Shown here: piece after piece, positions 35,023 to 45,300 of the stretch
Numbering within the stretch: the first letter of the stretch is position 1
Layout of the letters: each line of letters opens with the position of its first letter
From: Planctomycetaceae bacterium
GTDB lineage: Bacteria; Planctomycetota; Planctomycetia; Pirellulales; Thermoguttaceae
NCBI GenBank assembly: GCA_012719125.1
Contig: JAAYAY010000057.1
Coordinates: forward strand, 1-64,000
Length of the DNA: 64,000 nt
Direction: 5' to 3'
Position numbers and translations under genes: made by a program
Notes under the pieces: model-generated
What the model was told of the DNA's origin: nothing
Seen by the model: only the letters and a program-made list of their open reading frames with translations
Database searches by the model: none

Positions 35023-38000
35023 ATGTCGAAGCTCACACGCGTCCTTGTTCCCGCCTTGCTCCTGCTGAACGCCTTGCCGGCCTGGTCGCAGACGTCAGCC
35101 TCCTCGTTTCAGCCCGAATTGCTTGACGCGCAGTTCACCGCGAGGAACGTGCGGCCGGGCGATCCCCTGGCGGTCACCCTCATGTTTCGCAACAACGGGC
35201 GGCGGACCGCTCCGACCGACTACCGCGTCTTTTTGCACTTCGAGCAGCCCCAGGGCTGCCAGAACCTCCGCGTCAACGCCGATCACGAACCGACCGAACC
35301 GACCAGTTCCTGGGTGCCCGGACAAGTGACTGTCGACGGGCCACGAACCGTCTTTCTGCCCGGTGATCTGGCGGAAGGCGAATACCACGTCCATGTGGGG
35401 CTCTACGACTACGCCGGTACGGGCGGACGCGTGCTCGACACCTATGCAGCCGGCACGATCCAAGTCAGTCGGCAAGCACCGGCGGCGGCTGACGCCGCAC
35501 CGCCCCGGCTGGCGGCCGCAGCGGTTGCCCAGCGTCGCGAGAAACTCGCCGCCCGCATCGATCCCCGGGACCGCGTTACGCTCGATCACAATACCTGGCG
35601 CTTCGATCTGCAGCGCCGCGGCGGAGCCTGGTCGCTGCTCGACAAGTCGAGCGGTGTGCTTTGGACTTCGTCCCCCGCCTTGCCCCGTTTCGGACGCGTC
35701 GTCTTAAGCGACGGGAACCAGACCGTCGCATGGCGGATCGACCGTTTCGACCAAATCGAAGTCCGTGAAGGCCGGCTTCTCCTGACCGTGCAGCCCACCG
35801 TCGGCGGTCAACCGACGGGCGCAACCGTCACCTTTACAATTGCACCCGACGTGGCCACCGCTGGCCTGCGTCTGGCCTACGCAACGAAGACCACCGGATC
35901 GTGGAAGGTATCGCAAGTCCGGCTCCTCGAAGAGGCCGTACCGGTCACGGCCGAGGAAGACGGCTGCTTCTACGTGCCGTATCGGCTCGGGATCGAACGG
36001 GCGGCGGCCGACGCCTTTCCGGGCAGCCAACGGTGGTCGACCTACAACAGCCTCTCGATGGCCATGTGCGGGGCCATCAAGCAAGGGTCGGCCCTGCTGA
36101 TCGATTGGGATCAGGTCGATACGCATCTGACGCTTCACGCCACTTGGCACGACGTCCCGCTGCTGCCGGGCCGGCAAGCGGAATCGATTTCCCTCAACAT
36201 CGACGGGCCGGCTGGGGTGTGCACAATGCTTCCGCTCGGGGCCGGTGGCTACGTGGAGATTGCCAAGGCCTACCGCCGCTGCGCCGAGGCCAAAGGTTGG
36301 CGAACGACCTGGGCCCGGAAGCGAGCCCAGTTTCCGACCGTCGACAGGATCTTCGGAGCGGCTGATTTCAAGCCCTTCGTCTTCTCGCGAGTGTTGCCCA
36401 GTTCGCGGTTCAACGACACGGGGCGCGAACGAACCTACCTGGGCTTCACCTTCGACGAAGCGGCCCAATGCGCCGAACACTGGCGTAAGGACCTGGACAT
36501 CGATCGGGCCTATGTGGTACTGGCCGGCTGGATCGAGGGCGGATACGACGTGCGCCATCCCGACGTTCTGCCGGCCGCTCCGGAATGCGGCGGTAATGAG
36601 GGTCTGATCGATGCCGCGCGGCGGATTCGCGATTGCGGCTACCTGTTCGGCCTGCACGACAACTACCAGGATATGTACGAAGACGCCGCCTCGTGGGATC
36701 ACGCCTGGCTCAACAAGAACGCCCAAGGCGAATCGAAAAAAGGGGGCAACTGGAACGGCGGACAGGCCTGGCAAGTCTGCGCGATCAAGCAGGTCGAACT
36801 GGCCGCACGGCCCGATACGAACTTGCCGAAGATCGCCGAGCTGTTCGGCCCCACCATCTACTTCATCGACACGGTTTTTGCCTGGCCCCTGGTCACGTGC
36901 GAAGATCCCCAGCACCCGATGACCCGGCGCGACGATCTGGTCTGGAAATCGAAGCTGTGCATGCTCGCCAAGCAGCACTTCGGACTGTTCGGCAGCGAAG
37001 AAGGCCGGGAGTGGGCCGTGCCCTGTGCCGACTATCTGGAAGGTATCTTCGGTCACCAGACCGACAGCGAGCCGGGAGCGGTGATCCCGCTGTTCCCGCT
37101 GGTCTACAGCGATTGCGTGCAGATCATGACCCATCAGGGCAACCGGATCGGATCGGGCGACGAGAAGAAGGTGGCCGATCACATTCTGTTTGCCGAGATG
37201 TTCCTGCCCCAATTCGGCAGTCACCTCTACTGGCAGGCCGATCAGGAACCTGCGGCGAAGATCGTGCCGCTGGAACCCCGAATCGAATCCCTCGGCGATC
37301 GCAAGTTTGCCATAACCTATCGTTGGAAGGCCCTCGAACCGATCGCCGACGATTTCTCCTGCTTCGTTCACTTCACCAGCGCCAAGTACGGCAAAATGGA
37401 GGATATCGCCTTCCAAAACGATCATGCGCCCACGTTGCCCACGTCGAAGTGGCCCGTCGGCAAGGTGGTCGAAGACGGTCCCCATACGGTGACGGTGCCG
37501 GAAGGCTTCGACGGTACGGCCGAGATTGCGCTCGGCCTGACGCGCAAAGGCCAGCGGTTGATTCTTGCCGCGCGGGGCGTTCGTTCGCGCTATCCGGTGG
37601 GAGCGGTTGCCGTGTCGGGCGACCGGATCGAATTCGAGCCGTTGCCTCGGTCCGAGATCGAAATGCTGTGGAACCGGGCCGACGGCGGCTGGGGACAGGA
37701 TCTCTGCGAAACCGATCGGGTGATCAAGAATGTGTGGGAGGTGCTCAGCCCGCTGAACCGGATCACGGCCGAGACGCCTCTGGACGATCACCGGTTCCTC
37801 ACCCCGGACCGTCTCCTGCAGCGGACCCGGTTCGGCGATGTGACGATCACGGTGGCCTACGATCGTCCGGCCGAATTCGACGGCTGCGCCGTGCCGGCCT
37901 ACGGGTTCGTCGTGGAGAGTCCGTCGTTCATCGCCTTCTGCGCCAAGCGATATGGAAACCTCCAGTACGACACGCCCACCCTGTTCACCGCCCGCAGCCT

Positions 38001-38124
38001 CGACGGACGCCCGCTGGCCGAATCGGCGAAGGTTCGCGTCTATCACGGTTTTGGCGATTCGCGAATTCGGCTCGGCGGGAAGGAGTTCGTGGTGGAACGG
38101 GAAGAGGTGGTGTCGGTGAGATAG
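35023..38124 (+). CDS. large secreted glycosidase-like protein with duplicated beta domain
   Basis: Protein of 1033 aa with a signal peptide (MSKLTRVLVPALLLLNALPAWS). An N-terminal beta-sandwich at about 30-145 (DYRVFLHFEQPQ...VDGPRTVFLPGDLAEGEYHVHVGLYD) is followed by a beta-rich galactose-mutarotase-like domain, a TIM-barrel-like central domain (YVVLAGWIEGGYDVRHPDVLP, GYLFGLHDNYQDMY, GPTIYFIDTVFAWPL, GLFGSEEGREWAVP) and another beta-sandwich near 750-850 (FSCFVHFTSAK...VEDGPHTVTVPEGFDG) that resembles the first. The order recalls DUF5696/DUF6259-like or GH101-like hydrolases; I cannot assign a family. It lies alone between the terminator and the convergent SMP-30 gene. Confidence 0.75.
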   Translation: MSKLTRVLVPALLLLNALPAWSQTSASSFQPELLDAQFTARNVRPGDPLAVTLMFRNNGRRTAPTDYRVFLHFEQPQGCQNLRVNADHEPTEPTSSWVPGQVTVDGPRTVFLPGDLAEGEYHVHVGLYDYAGTGGRVLDTYAAGTIQVSRQAPAAADAAPPRLAAAAVAQRREKLAARIDPRDRVTLDHNTWRFDLQRRGGAWSLLDKSSGVLWTSSPALPRFGRVVLSDGNQTVAWRIDRFDQIEVREGRLLLTVQPTVGGQPTGATVTFTIAPDVATAGLRLAYATKTTGSWKVSQVRLLEEAVPVTAEEDGCFYVPYRLGIERAAADAFPGSQRWSTYNSLSMAMCGAIKQGSALLIDWDQVDTHLTLHATWHDVPLLPGRQAESISLNIDGPAGVCTMLPLGAGGYVEIAKAYRRCAEAKGWRTTWARKRAQFPTVDRIFGAADFKPFVFSRVLPSSRFNDTGRERTYLGFTFDEAAQCAEHWRKDLDIDRAYVVLAGWIEGGYDVRHPDVLPAAPECGGNEGLIDAARRIRDCGYLFGLHDNYQDMYEDAASWDHAWLNKNAQGESKKGGNWNGGQAWQVCAIKQVELAARPDTNLPKIAELFGPTIYFIDTVFAWPLVTCEDPQHPMTRRDDLVWKSKLCMLAKQHFGLFGSEEGREWAVPCADYLEGIFGHQTDSEPGAVIPLFPLVYSDCVQIMTHQGNRIGSGDEKKVADHILFAEMFLPQFGSHLYWQADQEPAAKIVPLEPRIESLGDRKFAITYRWKALEPIADDFSCFVHFTSAKYGKMEDIAFQNDHAPTLPTSKWPVGKVVEDGPHTVTVPEGFDGTAEIALGLTRKGQRLILAARGVRSRYPVGAVAVSGDRIEFEPLPRSEIEMLWNRADGGWGQDLCETDRVIKNVWEVLSPLNRITAETPLDDHRFLTPDRLLQRTRFGDVTITVAYDRPAEFDGCAVPAYGFVVESPSFIAFCAKRYGNLQYDTPTLFTARSLDGRPLAESAKVRVYHGFGDSRIRLGGKEFVVEREEVVSVR

Positions 38125-38144
38125 ACGGTCTCTGTTGACAGAAA

Positions 38145-38162
38145 GCGGCGACGAGTCGCCGC
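38145..38162. repeat. short GC hairpin between convergent genes
   Basis: Perfect seven-bp stem GCGGCGA-CGAG-TCGCCGC, followed by ACTCCATGC. It lies between convergent genes but lacks a T-tract. I recall the phrase as a recurrent planctomycete intergenic motif; this is memory, not a search. Confidence 0.6.
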
Positions 38163-38173
38163 ACTCCATGCGG

Positions 38174-39055
38174 TCAGCCCGCAAATTCGTGGCTCGGCAA
38201 TCCGCATACCCCCGGCCGTAGGGCAAAGAGGCTGCCGGCGTGGGGTTGCCGGGCGAGGGTTTCCTCATCCACCCCGAAGCGGGCCGTGGTGATGTAGAGG
38301 ACGTCGAGATCGCTGCCGCCGAAGGCGGGGCAGGTCACACGATCGGCCGGGACGGGCACGGTGGCCAGCAGCGACCCGTCGGCCGGATTCCAGCGGCTGA
38401 CGCGGGCCCCTTCCCAGTGGGCGATCCAGAGCATCCCCTCGGCGTCGACCGTCATCCCGTCGGGACGGCCGACGCCGTCGGGAAACGTGACGACGATCCG
38501 CCGGTTGCTCAGGTTGCCCCGCTCTTCGTCGAAATCGAAGGCGGCCACCTGCATGGTCGGCGTGTCGATGTAGTACATGGTCCGCCCGTCGGGACTCCAG
38601 CCGAGCCCGTTGGAGGTCGTCACGCCGCCGAAGAGCCTGCGGGTGCTGCCGTCCGGCTCCAGCACATAGAAGCTGCCGGCCTCCTTCTCCTTGACCATGC
38701 TCATCGTGCCGGCCCAGAACCGGCCGCGAACGTCGCACTTGCCGTCGTTGAAGCGATTGTCGGGCAGATGGCTTTCCGGATCGGCCAGGACCGTCTTCGA
38801 TCCCGTCTCGAAGTCGAAGGCTTCGAAGCCGTTCTCAGTGGCAAGCACCATTCCGCCCGAGGCCCGGGGCACCGCCGCACCAATGCGGCATCCGACCGGA
38901 TAGACCGTATCGGGCTCGCCGCTGGGATCGTGCACGTGCAACGCGGCCCCATGGATGTCGACCCAATACAGCAGTTGTTTCCGGGCGTGCCAAACGGGGC
39001 CTTCGCCGAGTTGTACTCGGGCGTCGACGACAAGTTCCACATTCCGTTGCATCAT
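38174..39055 (-). CDS. SMP-30/gluconolactonase/LRE family protein
   Basis: Protein of 293 aa, full length for the six-bladed SMP-30/regucalcin propeller. Metal-binding positions are recognisable: Glu in LGEGPVWHA near the start, Asn in TTSNGLGWSPDG in the middle and Asp in GRPDGMTVDAEGMLW later. The family hydrolyses sugar lactones (for example gluconolactone) with a divalent metal. No signal peptide, so cytoplasmic. The ATG at 39055 is preceded by AGTGAG; a GTG at 39064 would add three residues. It fits intracellular sugar-acid metabolism next to the exported glycosidase genes. Confidence 0.92.
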   Translation of the reverse strand: MMQRNVELVVDARVQLGEGPVWHARKQLLYWVDIHGAALHVHDPSGEPDTVYPVGCRIGAAVPRASGGMVLATENGFEAFDFETGSKTVLADPESHLPDNRFNDGKCDVRGRFWAGTMSMVKEKEAGSFYVLEPDGSTRRLFGGVTTSNGLGWSPDGRTMYYIDTPTMQVAAFDFDEERGNLSNRRIVVTFPDGVGRPDGMTVDAEGMLWIAHWEGARVSRWNPADGSLLATVPVPADRVTCPAFGGSDLDVLYITTARFGVDEETLARQPHAGSLFALRPGVCGLPSHEFAG

Positions 39056-39159
39056 CGTGCTCACTTGGTTTCAATGGGATTTGTGTTGGAGCAAGGCAGG
39101 CGGACGAAAAGAGTATAGCCGCTGTCCCGCACTTTGTCATACCCATGAGGATTCATCCC

Positions 39160-42132
39160 ATGACGGCGACTGCACCCACAACCCTGGTTATTCTCGCTTT
39201 GGCGGCCGGCACACTGACGGCCGATGAGACGCTCGTGATCGACGAGTTCAACGACGTTTCCGATTGGCGCGTCGCCAGGAATATCAGCGGCGAAGGCGAA
39301 TGTCAACTGACTGTGACGTCCCAGGCCAAGGCGGGCGCGGGGGCCATGCTGGTCACCGACCGTTCTCCGGCAGCCCATGCGCAGTGGCTGGAGAAGCGGT
39401 GCCCTCACGGCGTCTGGGATCTCTCCCGGTGGCAGAAGGCGAACTTGTGGGTCCGCGGCGACGGCAGCCGCCGGCAGGTCTACTTGAAGGTCCTGGACGA
39501 GGCCGGCCGGCTGATGTTCTGGGAGATGGGACGCATGCAGGAAACCGAGTGGCAGTGCTTCACCGTCGATCTCACGCGTGCCCAGTCGCTCGACCGGCAC
39601 GAGAATCCGAACCTGGCACGGATCGCGCTGGTGGGGATACGCATCGCACCCCACTGCGGGTACGAAATCGCCTTCGACGATCTCTGGTTTTCCGACGCGA
39701 CGATGGACGCTACGGCGTCGCCATCGGAACCAAACGTGGGCGAGCGAATCGGGTACCTGGCCCCGCGACACGTCGACGACGTCGAAGAGTCCATCGTCGG
39801 CGTCAATCTCCATCCGGGCGTCGGCAGGTTGACGGAACAGGACATTGATGCGCTCGCCGCCGCAGGGGTGAAATGGGCGGCGCGGTTGCCGTTGGACTTG
39901 GACTCGTCTTACGGCGAGACGGTCCGCCAAGCGCTCGTCAAGCATCGCTTCAAGCTGCACGGCATCTTCAGCGTGCATCAGTTGCTGGCGGGCCGGGAGT
40001 TGGCGACCCGGCTTCAGCAGGTACGCGGCACGGTGGCCGGGTTGAAACATCTTGTGCGCCACTGGGAAATCGGCAACGAGCCCAACATTGGCAAGTTCTG
40101 GTCGGACCGGCCCAACGCCACCGAATTCGGCCGGATGGTGTGCGCCTTCGCCGAAGCGATCCGCGCGGAGCAGCCCGACGCCGTCATTATCAGCGGCGGC
40201 CTAGTGGGATACCCGCTGGACTACGCCAAGGAGATGATGGATACCGGCATGGGCAAGTGGGTCGACTACATCGGCATCCATACCCCGCGGAGCCGGCCGG
40301 AAGACGGCGGTCGTGGCACAGACCACGCCGAAGCGCTCGAGGCGTTCCGCAAGCTGATCCGCTCGTACAACGCCAAGCTCGACGTCTGGCAGAGCGAAGT
40401 GCAGGCCACGCCCAACGTGACGTTTGCCGAAGTCAGGGGTGGCATCACCGACTTTCAACAGGCCCGCCACGTGGCCCGGCGGTTCTTCATCGAGCAGTGG
40501 CTGGGCTATCCGGCATCGTTCTGGCAACTCTTCAAAGCGGGACCGACCCTGGACCATCCCGGGGCTCTTCTACGCGTCGACGGCACACCGACCATGAAGT
40601 TCTTCGCCATCCGGAATGTGGCAGCCGTGCTGGACAAGCGTCTGCAGCCTGCCGACGTGCACGTGCGCGTCGAGCCACAGGTGAAAGCCTTGCTGCTGGC
40701 GGAACGCAGCGCCCCAACGACCGTTGAGCCCGGCGGGATATACGCGGGCACCGTGTTCACCGTTCCGTTCGGTGCGAACGTCGACGTGCAACTCAGCGCG
40801 GTGACTGCGGCCAGGTCGCTCGATATCCAATTGGTCTGGCTCGACGCACAGAGCGAAGTGGTTCCATCGGTCAGCCGGGCTGATGCCGTACGGGCCGAGC
40901 CGGGAACCGTCGCCGTTTGCCGGCGCTACCCTCATGCCTTCCGGCCCGCCGGCGCAACGCACGCTCGGGTTGAGGTTCGGGCTCACGAGAGTGTACCGGT
41001 CCGTTTCGACCGCCTGCGGGTGATCGCGTACCCACCGTTCACCGAAGCTCGTGCCTACGCGTTCGAGCGCCGCGACGATGGTGCGCTGCTGGTGCCGTAT
41101 TCGTTGGTGCCACGGCCGCCCGTGGAACGCGTGGAGTCGACGTGCAACCTGTGGGTCGGCGCCCAGGCCGCCGCGTTTGACCGGCCGGTTCTGGTCGACA
41201 TGATCGACGGCACGGTGCGGCAACTCGATGCTCCGCGGGCCGAGAACGGTGAACTGGTATTCGAACGTTTGCCGATCACCGACTACTCGCTCGTGCTGAC
41301 CGATGCCCGGTGGTTGCCCTTGCAGCCGCGCAGTTCCCTGCTGTCGCACTTCGAGGGGCCCGGCGACATGATGCGCCAGTTTGTGAGCGACCGGTTCGGC
41401 CGGGGCAGACCCGAGTTCTGGCGGCTGGTGGATGAGGCGACGGCCGGCGAAGACTGCGAGTTGGCAGCGGTCCTTGATCAGGCGAAAAAGACATTCCACA
41501 CCCGGCTCGAACCGGCCGACGGCCATGTGGAAGTGCAGGGGCTGCCCCTCGTCGCCCGCCAACTTCGCGATCCGAGTTGGCGATCGTCCGTCGTGAACGA
41601 GGCGTCGCAGCACGCCGACCGCTATTTCGTCGAGATCGCGTGCGGTTCGGTCGAACAAGCCGAGCTTCGCGTTCTGCTCGACGGCGAGCCGATGAAGCAG
41701 CGGCCTTGGAAAGACAAGCCGGAGAACATCGGCACGTGGATGGCGACGGCTCAGGCGGGCGCGGTACGTGTGTTCGTAGCGGTTCCCAACGGCGAGGCCA
41801 TGCCGCAGGGCGTCACCATCGAGTATCGCGTGTGTCCCGCCATTCCTCAGGTATACCACTTCCGAGACCGGCGCACGGAAAGGCCGTGCGTGGTCTTCTG
41901 GATCGATCCTTTCGAGGAGCTTGCCACGCCCGGCGGCACGGTGCGACTGGTTGGCTCCAACGCAAGTCTTCCCCGCGACGCGATTGCGATCAACCTCGTC
42001 AGCGGGGAGCCTATCGAAGGCGTCGATACCCGCGTGAGCGGCGAAACGCTGGAAGTGAAAGGAATCCCAATCGGCCGCGATCCGCTGCTCGTCGTGGAGC
42101 GGAGCGATGCTGAACGACTTTCACATCCATGA
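39160..42132 (+). CDS. secreted GH-A clan glycoside hydrolase, multidomain
   Basis: Protein of 990 aa with a signal peptide (about residues 1-21). A carbohydrate-binding-like beta domain (TLVIDEFNDVSDW...CGYEIAFDDLWF) precedes a TIM barrel whose catalytic residues fit clan GH-A: the acid/base Glu307 in HWEIGNEPN and a likely nucleophile Glu413 in LDVWQSEVQ, with the tyrosine/histidine strand VDYIGIHTPRS between. The final 550 residues form further beta-rich domains. GH39- or GH5-like enzymes share this layout; the family is not decided. TGAGGA lies eight nt before the ATG at 39160; an upstream ATG at 39145 has no ribosome site. Confidence 0.82.
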   Translation: MTATAPTTLVILALAAGTLTADETLVIDEFNDVSDWRVARNISGEGECQLTVTSQAKAGAGAMLVTDRSPAAHAQWLEKRCPHGVWDLSRWQKANLWVRGDGSRRQVYLKVLDEAGRLMFWEMGRMQETEWQCFTVDLTRAQSLDRHENPNLARIALVGIRIAPHCGYEIAFDDLWFSDATMDATASPSEPNVGERIGYLAPRHVDDVEESIVGVNLHPGVGRLTEQDIDALAAAGVKWAARLPLDLDSSYGETVRQALVKHRFKLHGIFSVHQLLAGRELATRLQQVRGTVAGLKHLVRHWEIGNEPNIGKFWSDRPNATEFGRMVCAFAEAIRAEQPDAVIISGGLVGYPLDYAKEMMDTGMGKWVDYIGIHTPRSRPEDGGRGTDHAEALEAFRKLIRSYNAKLDVWQSEVQATPNVTFAEVRGGITDFQQARHVARRFFIEQWLGYPASFWQLFKAGPTLDHPGALLRVDGTPTMKFFAIRNVAAVLDKRLQPADVHVRVEPQVKALLLAERSAPTTVEPGGIYAGTVFTVPFGANVDVQLSAVTAARSLDIQLVWLDAQSEVVPSVSRADAVRAEPGTVAVCRRYPHAFRPAGATHARVEVRAHESVPVRFDRLRVIAYPPFTEARAYAFERRDDGALLVPYSLVPRPPVERVESTCNLWVGAQAAAFDRPVLVDMIDGTVRQLDAPRAENGELVFERLPITDYSLVLTDARWLPLQPRSSLLSHFEGPGDMMRQFVSDRFGRGRPEFWRLVDEATAGEDCELAAVLDQAKKTFHTRLEPADGHVEVQGLPLVARQLRDPSWRSSVVNEASQHADRYFVEIACGSVEQAELRVLLDGEPMKQRPWKDKPENIGTWMATAQAGAVRVFVAVPNGEAMPQGVTIEYRVCPAIPQVYHFRDRRTERPCVVFWIDPFEELATPGGTVRLVGSNASLPRDAIAINLVSGEPIEGVDTRVSGETLEVKGIPIGRDPLLVVERSDAERLSHP

Positions 42133-42216
42133 CCGTTCAAGTCCGGTCGGACGGATCGAGAAGCTCCCGGCGATCCGGGGCCTCAATTTCGTTCTGTCGG
42201 AATCCTCTCGGCACGT

Positions 42217-42353
42217 TCAGTAGTTCCGAATTCGCAGGATTCGAACACCGGGTGGCTGGGGTCGAGCGACAGCGAGCCCCCAGTTTGGCCGCGTTTCTGG
42301 GGGCTCGCTGTCGCTCGACCCCAGCCACCCACTCGCAAACTTGGAACTACTGA
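42217..42353. repeat. nested perfect 34-bp palindromic element
   Basis: Inner arms 42250-42283 and 42297-42330 are exactly complementary over 34 nt (GGGTGGCTGGGGTCGAGCG...) with a 13-nt loop. Outer arms 42217-42235 and 42335-42353 (TCAGTAGTTCC...) match at 16 of 19 positions. The right outer arm overlaps the stop codon of the downstream minus-strand gene (TAG at 42347-42349). It separates two convergent genes. Confidence 0.92.
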
Positions 42354-45300
42354 CGTTGAATCTCGACAGCGTTCAGGATCGGCATTTGAGTTTTGCCTGA
42401 ACGCTCGGTCTTTCCGACGAGTTGGATGGAAAGAGCGTCGCGGACGCGGATGGCGGGAAACTCGCGGACCACGGCCTTGGCGGGGCCGCCCGCCGCCGCG
42501 ACGATGTCGAAGTCCTTGAGCACGGTCTCCCCTTGCAGCTTGACGTCGAAGACCCGCCCTCCCGCCTCTTTCTCTTCCAGGTCGGCGAAGTGCAGGCGAA
42601 CCGTGTAATCGGCGGGAGCGTCGCCCTTGCCCAGCAAGGGGATTCGACACTCGGAGAGTCCGCGAGCCCATGACGTGTAGATCCAGCCGACGTCCGTCCC
42701 GGCGACCGGGTTCGACTGGCTGTTGACGGCCGTGAACTCGCCGCCGTCGAGGAACGTCGTCTCGACGTCGAGTTGGATGTCGAGCGACGTTTCCCTGTAA
42801 GGCTTGGGGCGAGGGTTGGTCAGCCAGAGATCGCCCCGGGCGTCGCGGCGATCGCCGGGCGCGCCGAGGTTGAGCTTGAGGCTCTCGACCGGAATCGTCG
42901 GGCCGATGGAACTGGAGATGGCCCAGGGATCGCGAGGCTCCCTCGGTTCCAGGACGACGGTCGTGAGGATCGCATACAGACAGACGCAGCCCGTCGAGGC
43001 CTCCGGGATCAGCACCAGCCCGTTGGCGGGGACGCCGTTGATCCAGCAGCCGAGCCGATGCCCGGCGAAGTGTCGCGTGCCGCCGTCCGCCTGCAGGTCG
43101 TAGAAGCCGGTGTCGCCGGAGCGGAACAGAAGCATGTTTGGGGCGGCGGTCATGATTCCGCAATGATGGCCGGTCCGCATGAGGCTCCAGGGGACCTGCC
43201 GGCCCGTGATGGGATGCGCCTGCATTCTCTGCTCGCCGGTGTGCAGATCGTAGGCCCAGGGCTCGGCGATTACCTGTTCTCCGACGACGAGCGGTCGCCC
43301 TTTGTAGTTGGCGTCCCTGGCCCACAGCTTGTAGCCGTCAGCGGCCGACAAGGCAACCAGCCGCCGGCGCTTGAACTCACCGTCGATGAACTGCTGCCAG
43401 TAATGCCCGTTGGCGTTGGCGCCGCCCAGGATCAGCACGTCGTTCTTGTACATCAGCGTCAGGGCCCCCCCGCCGATGCCCAGGTCGCTGCAATCGGTGA
43501 CGTCGACCGGCTGCGACCACACTTTCTCGCCGGTGCCGGCGTCGATCGCAACCGCCGTGCGAACGTCGAGCCGTTTGAGCCGCGCTTCGGCCTCGTCGCG
43601 TTCTTTGCCGGTGAGCCTGGCGAGCTCGCTCTTGTCTTCGCGGAGCAGGGCCTCGCGTTCTTCCTTGGAGATGGAACTGTCGATGTAGAAGACTCTCCGG
43701 GGGCCGATCGCAATCGTGTGATGGGCGATGTTTCGCCCCTGATGCTCCCACAGGTGCCGGCCGCTTCCGGCGTCGATCGCAAAGATCACGTCGGTCAGAT
43801 CTTCGGGGACCATCCCTCGGCGCCGGAGCGCCGCGTCGAGCGGCTTGACGATCGTCGCCGTCCCGTACAACATGCCGTTCTGATAGGCGACAAATCCCCA
43901 CTGGTGCGTTCCGCTGCCGCGCTTTGACTCGGGAAGCTCGTGGGCCGCTTTGACATTGCCCGTCGCGGCGTCGAACTCGTAGCACTTGTCGCGCATCATC
44001 ATGAACACGCTCTCGTCGCCGGCCGCCAGGTTCCCCGGCGCGCGGTTCTTGAACACGCCGACGCGAAGTGCATCGGGGTTCGGTCGTTCCCAGAGAAACT
44101 CGCCGTTGTAGGCGTCGTAGGCCATGAGAGTGTCGTCGCCCTGCACGAAGAGACGCCCGCCGGCCGCCACGGGAGCGACGGCCCCGTCGTGGCGGTTGAC
44201 CATCTTGTCTTCGCCGGGGTCGCCGTACCAGAGCACCCCCAGATCGCCGCCGACCCGCAAATCGTCGCTGCAGCCGGTGTTGCCGGCGTCGCCGTACTGG
44301 TGCGACCAGCTTCCGGCCCCCGGCAGCCCCCCACGAGTCAACAGAGCTGTGTTCCCCTCTGCGCGGATCACCCCGTTCTCCCGGAGGTCCATCTCGGCCA
44401 GTGTTTCCCGAAATGCGTCGGCAGAAACCGCCGCTGCCGGCGAACCTTGCGGACGAGTCAGGCAAACCATGCCGCCCAGGGGTTTGACGTGCCGGGCGAT
44501 CTTCTGCGGGTCTGCGGGAAATCGGCCGGTCAGCAGGTGGGTGTCGGAAACCACCAGGTTGGCGAAGTAGTTGGAATAGTGGGTAACACTCGGATCGCCG
44601 TGATGCACGGTCACCCGATGTCCGTACAGTCCCGCCTTCGAGAGCGCCTTGCGTGCGTCCGCGACCTTGGCTTCGTCCGGTTCCACGCAGTAGATCTTCA
44701 ACTCGCTGGCCTTGGCCAACTCGTAGGCCAGCCGGCCCTGTTCGCCACCGACGATCAGGCAGTAGCCCCGCCTGGCACCGCTCGTGCGAAGAATCTCATC
44801 GGCGGCATTCCGGTAGAGTGCCGTCAACTCGTCCTCAGGGTATGGCCGGTCGGTCTCGGCAGAAGCATACACCTTGGCCTTTTCGACGTCGCCGGGTTGG
44901 AAACAGGCGATCTTTCCTGAAGTTGTACTCACGTAAAGGTTCCTGGCCGCCGCAGCCAGCCCCCGGGCCTCCCCGTCGACCTCGGCCTGCCACACTCTCT
45001 CGCCGCTCTTCGTATCGAAGGCGAGCACTTCGCGGTCTCCTCCGGCGATCAATAGTCCGTCCGTAACAATCAACGCAGATTCCGCCGTTGTCGGCGTCTG
45101 CCAGACAATGCCCGTGCCCCGGCTGGCCTCAATCTCTTTCTTCAGTTCCTGGATGCGAGCAAGGTAATTGGCCGCGGCTTTCTCAGAGGCCCCACTCCGT
45201 TTCCGGTTGAGGGTGTAGGCTTCGAGGCTCTTTTTCTGGCGACTGCGGCTGGCCTCTGCGTACCGGGCGCGATCGAGACGGATCGCCGCCTTGCCGTTGA

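Noticed and set aside
42232-42256. TTCGAA-containing sequence resembling a tRNA T-loop on the minus strand
   Set aside because: The flanking five-base stems do not pair and no anticodon or acceptor arms are found; it belongs to the palindromic element.
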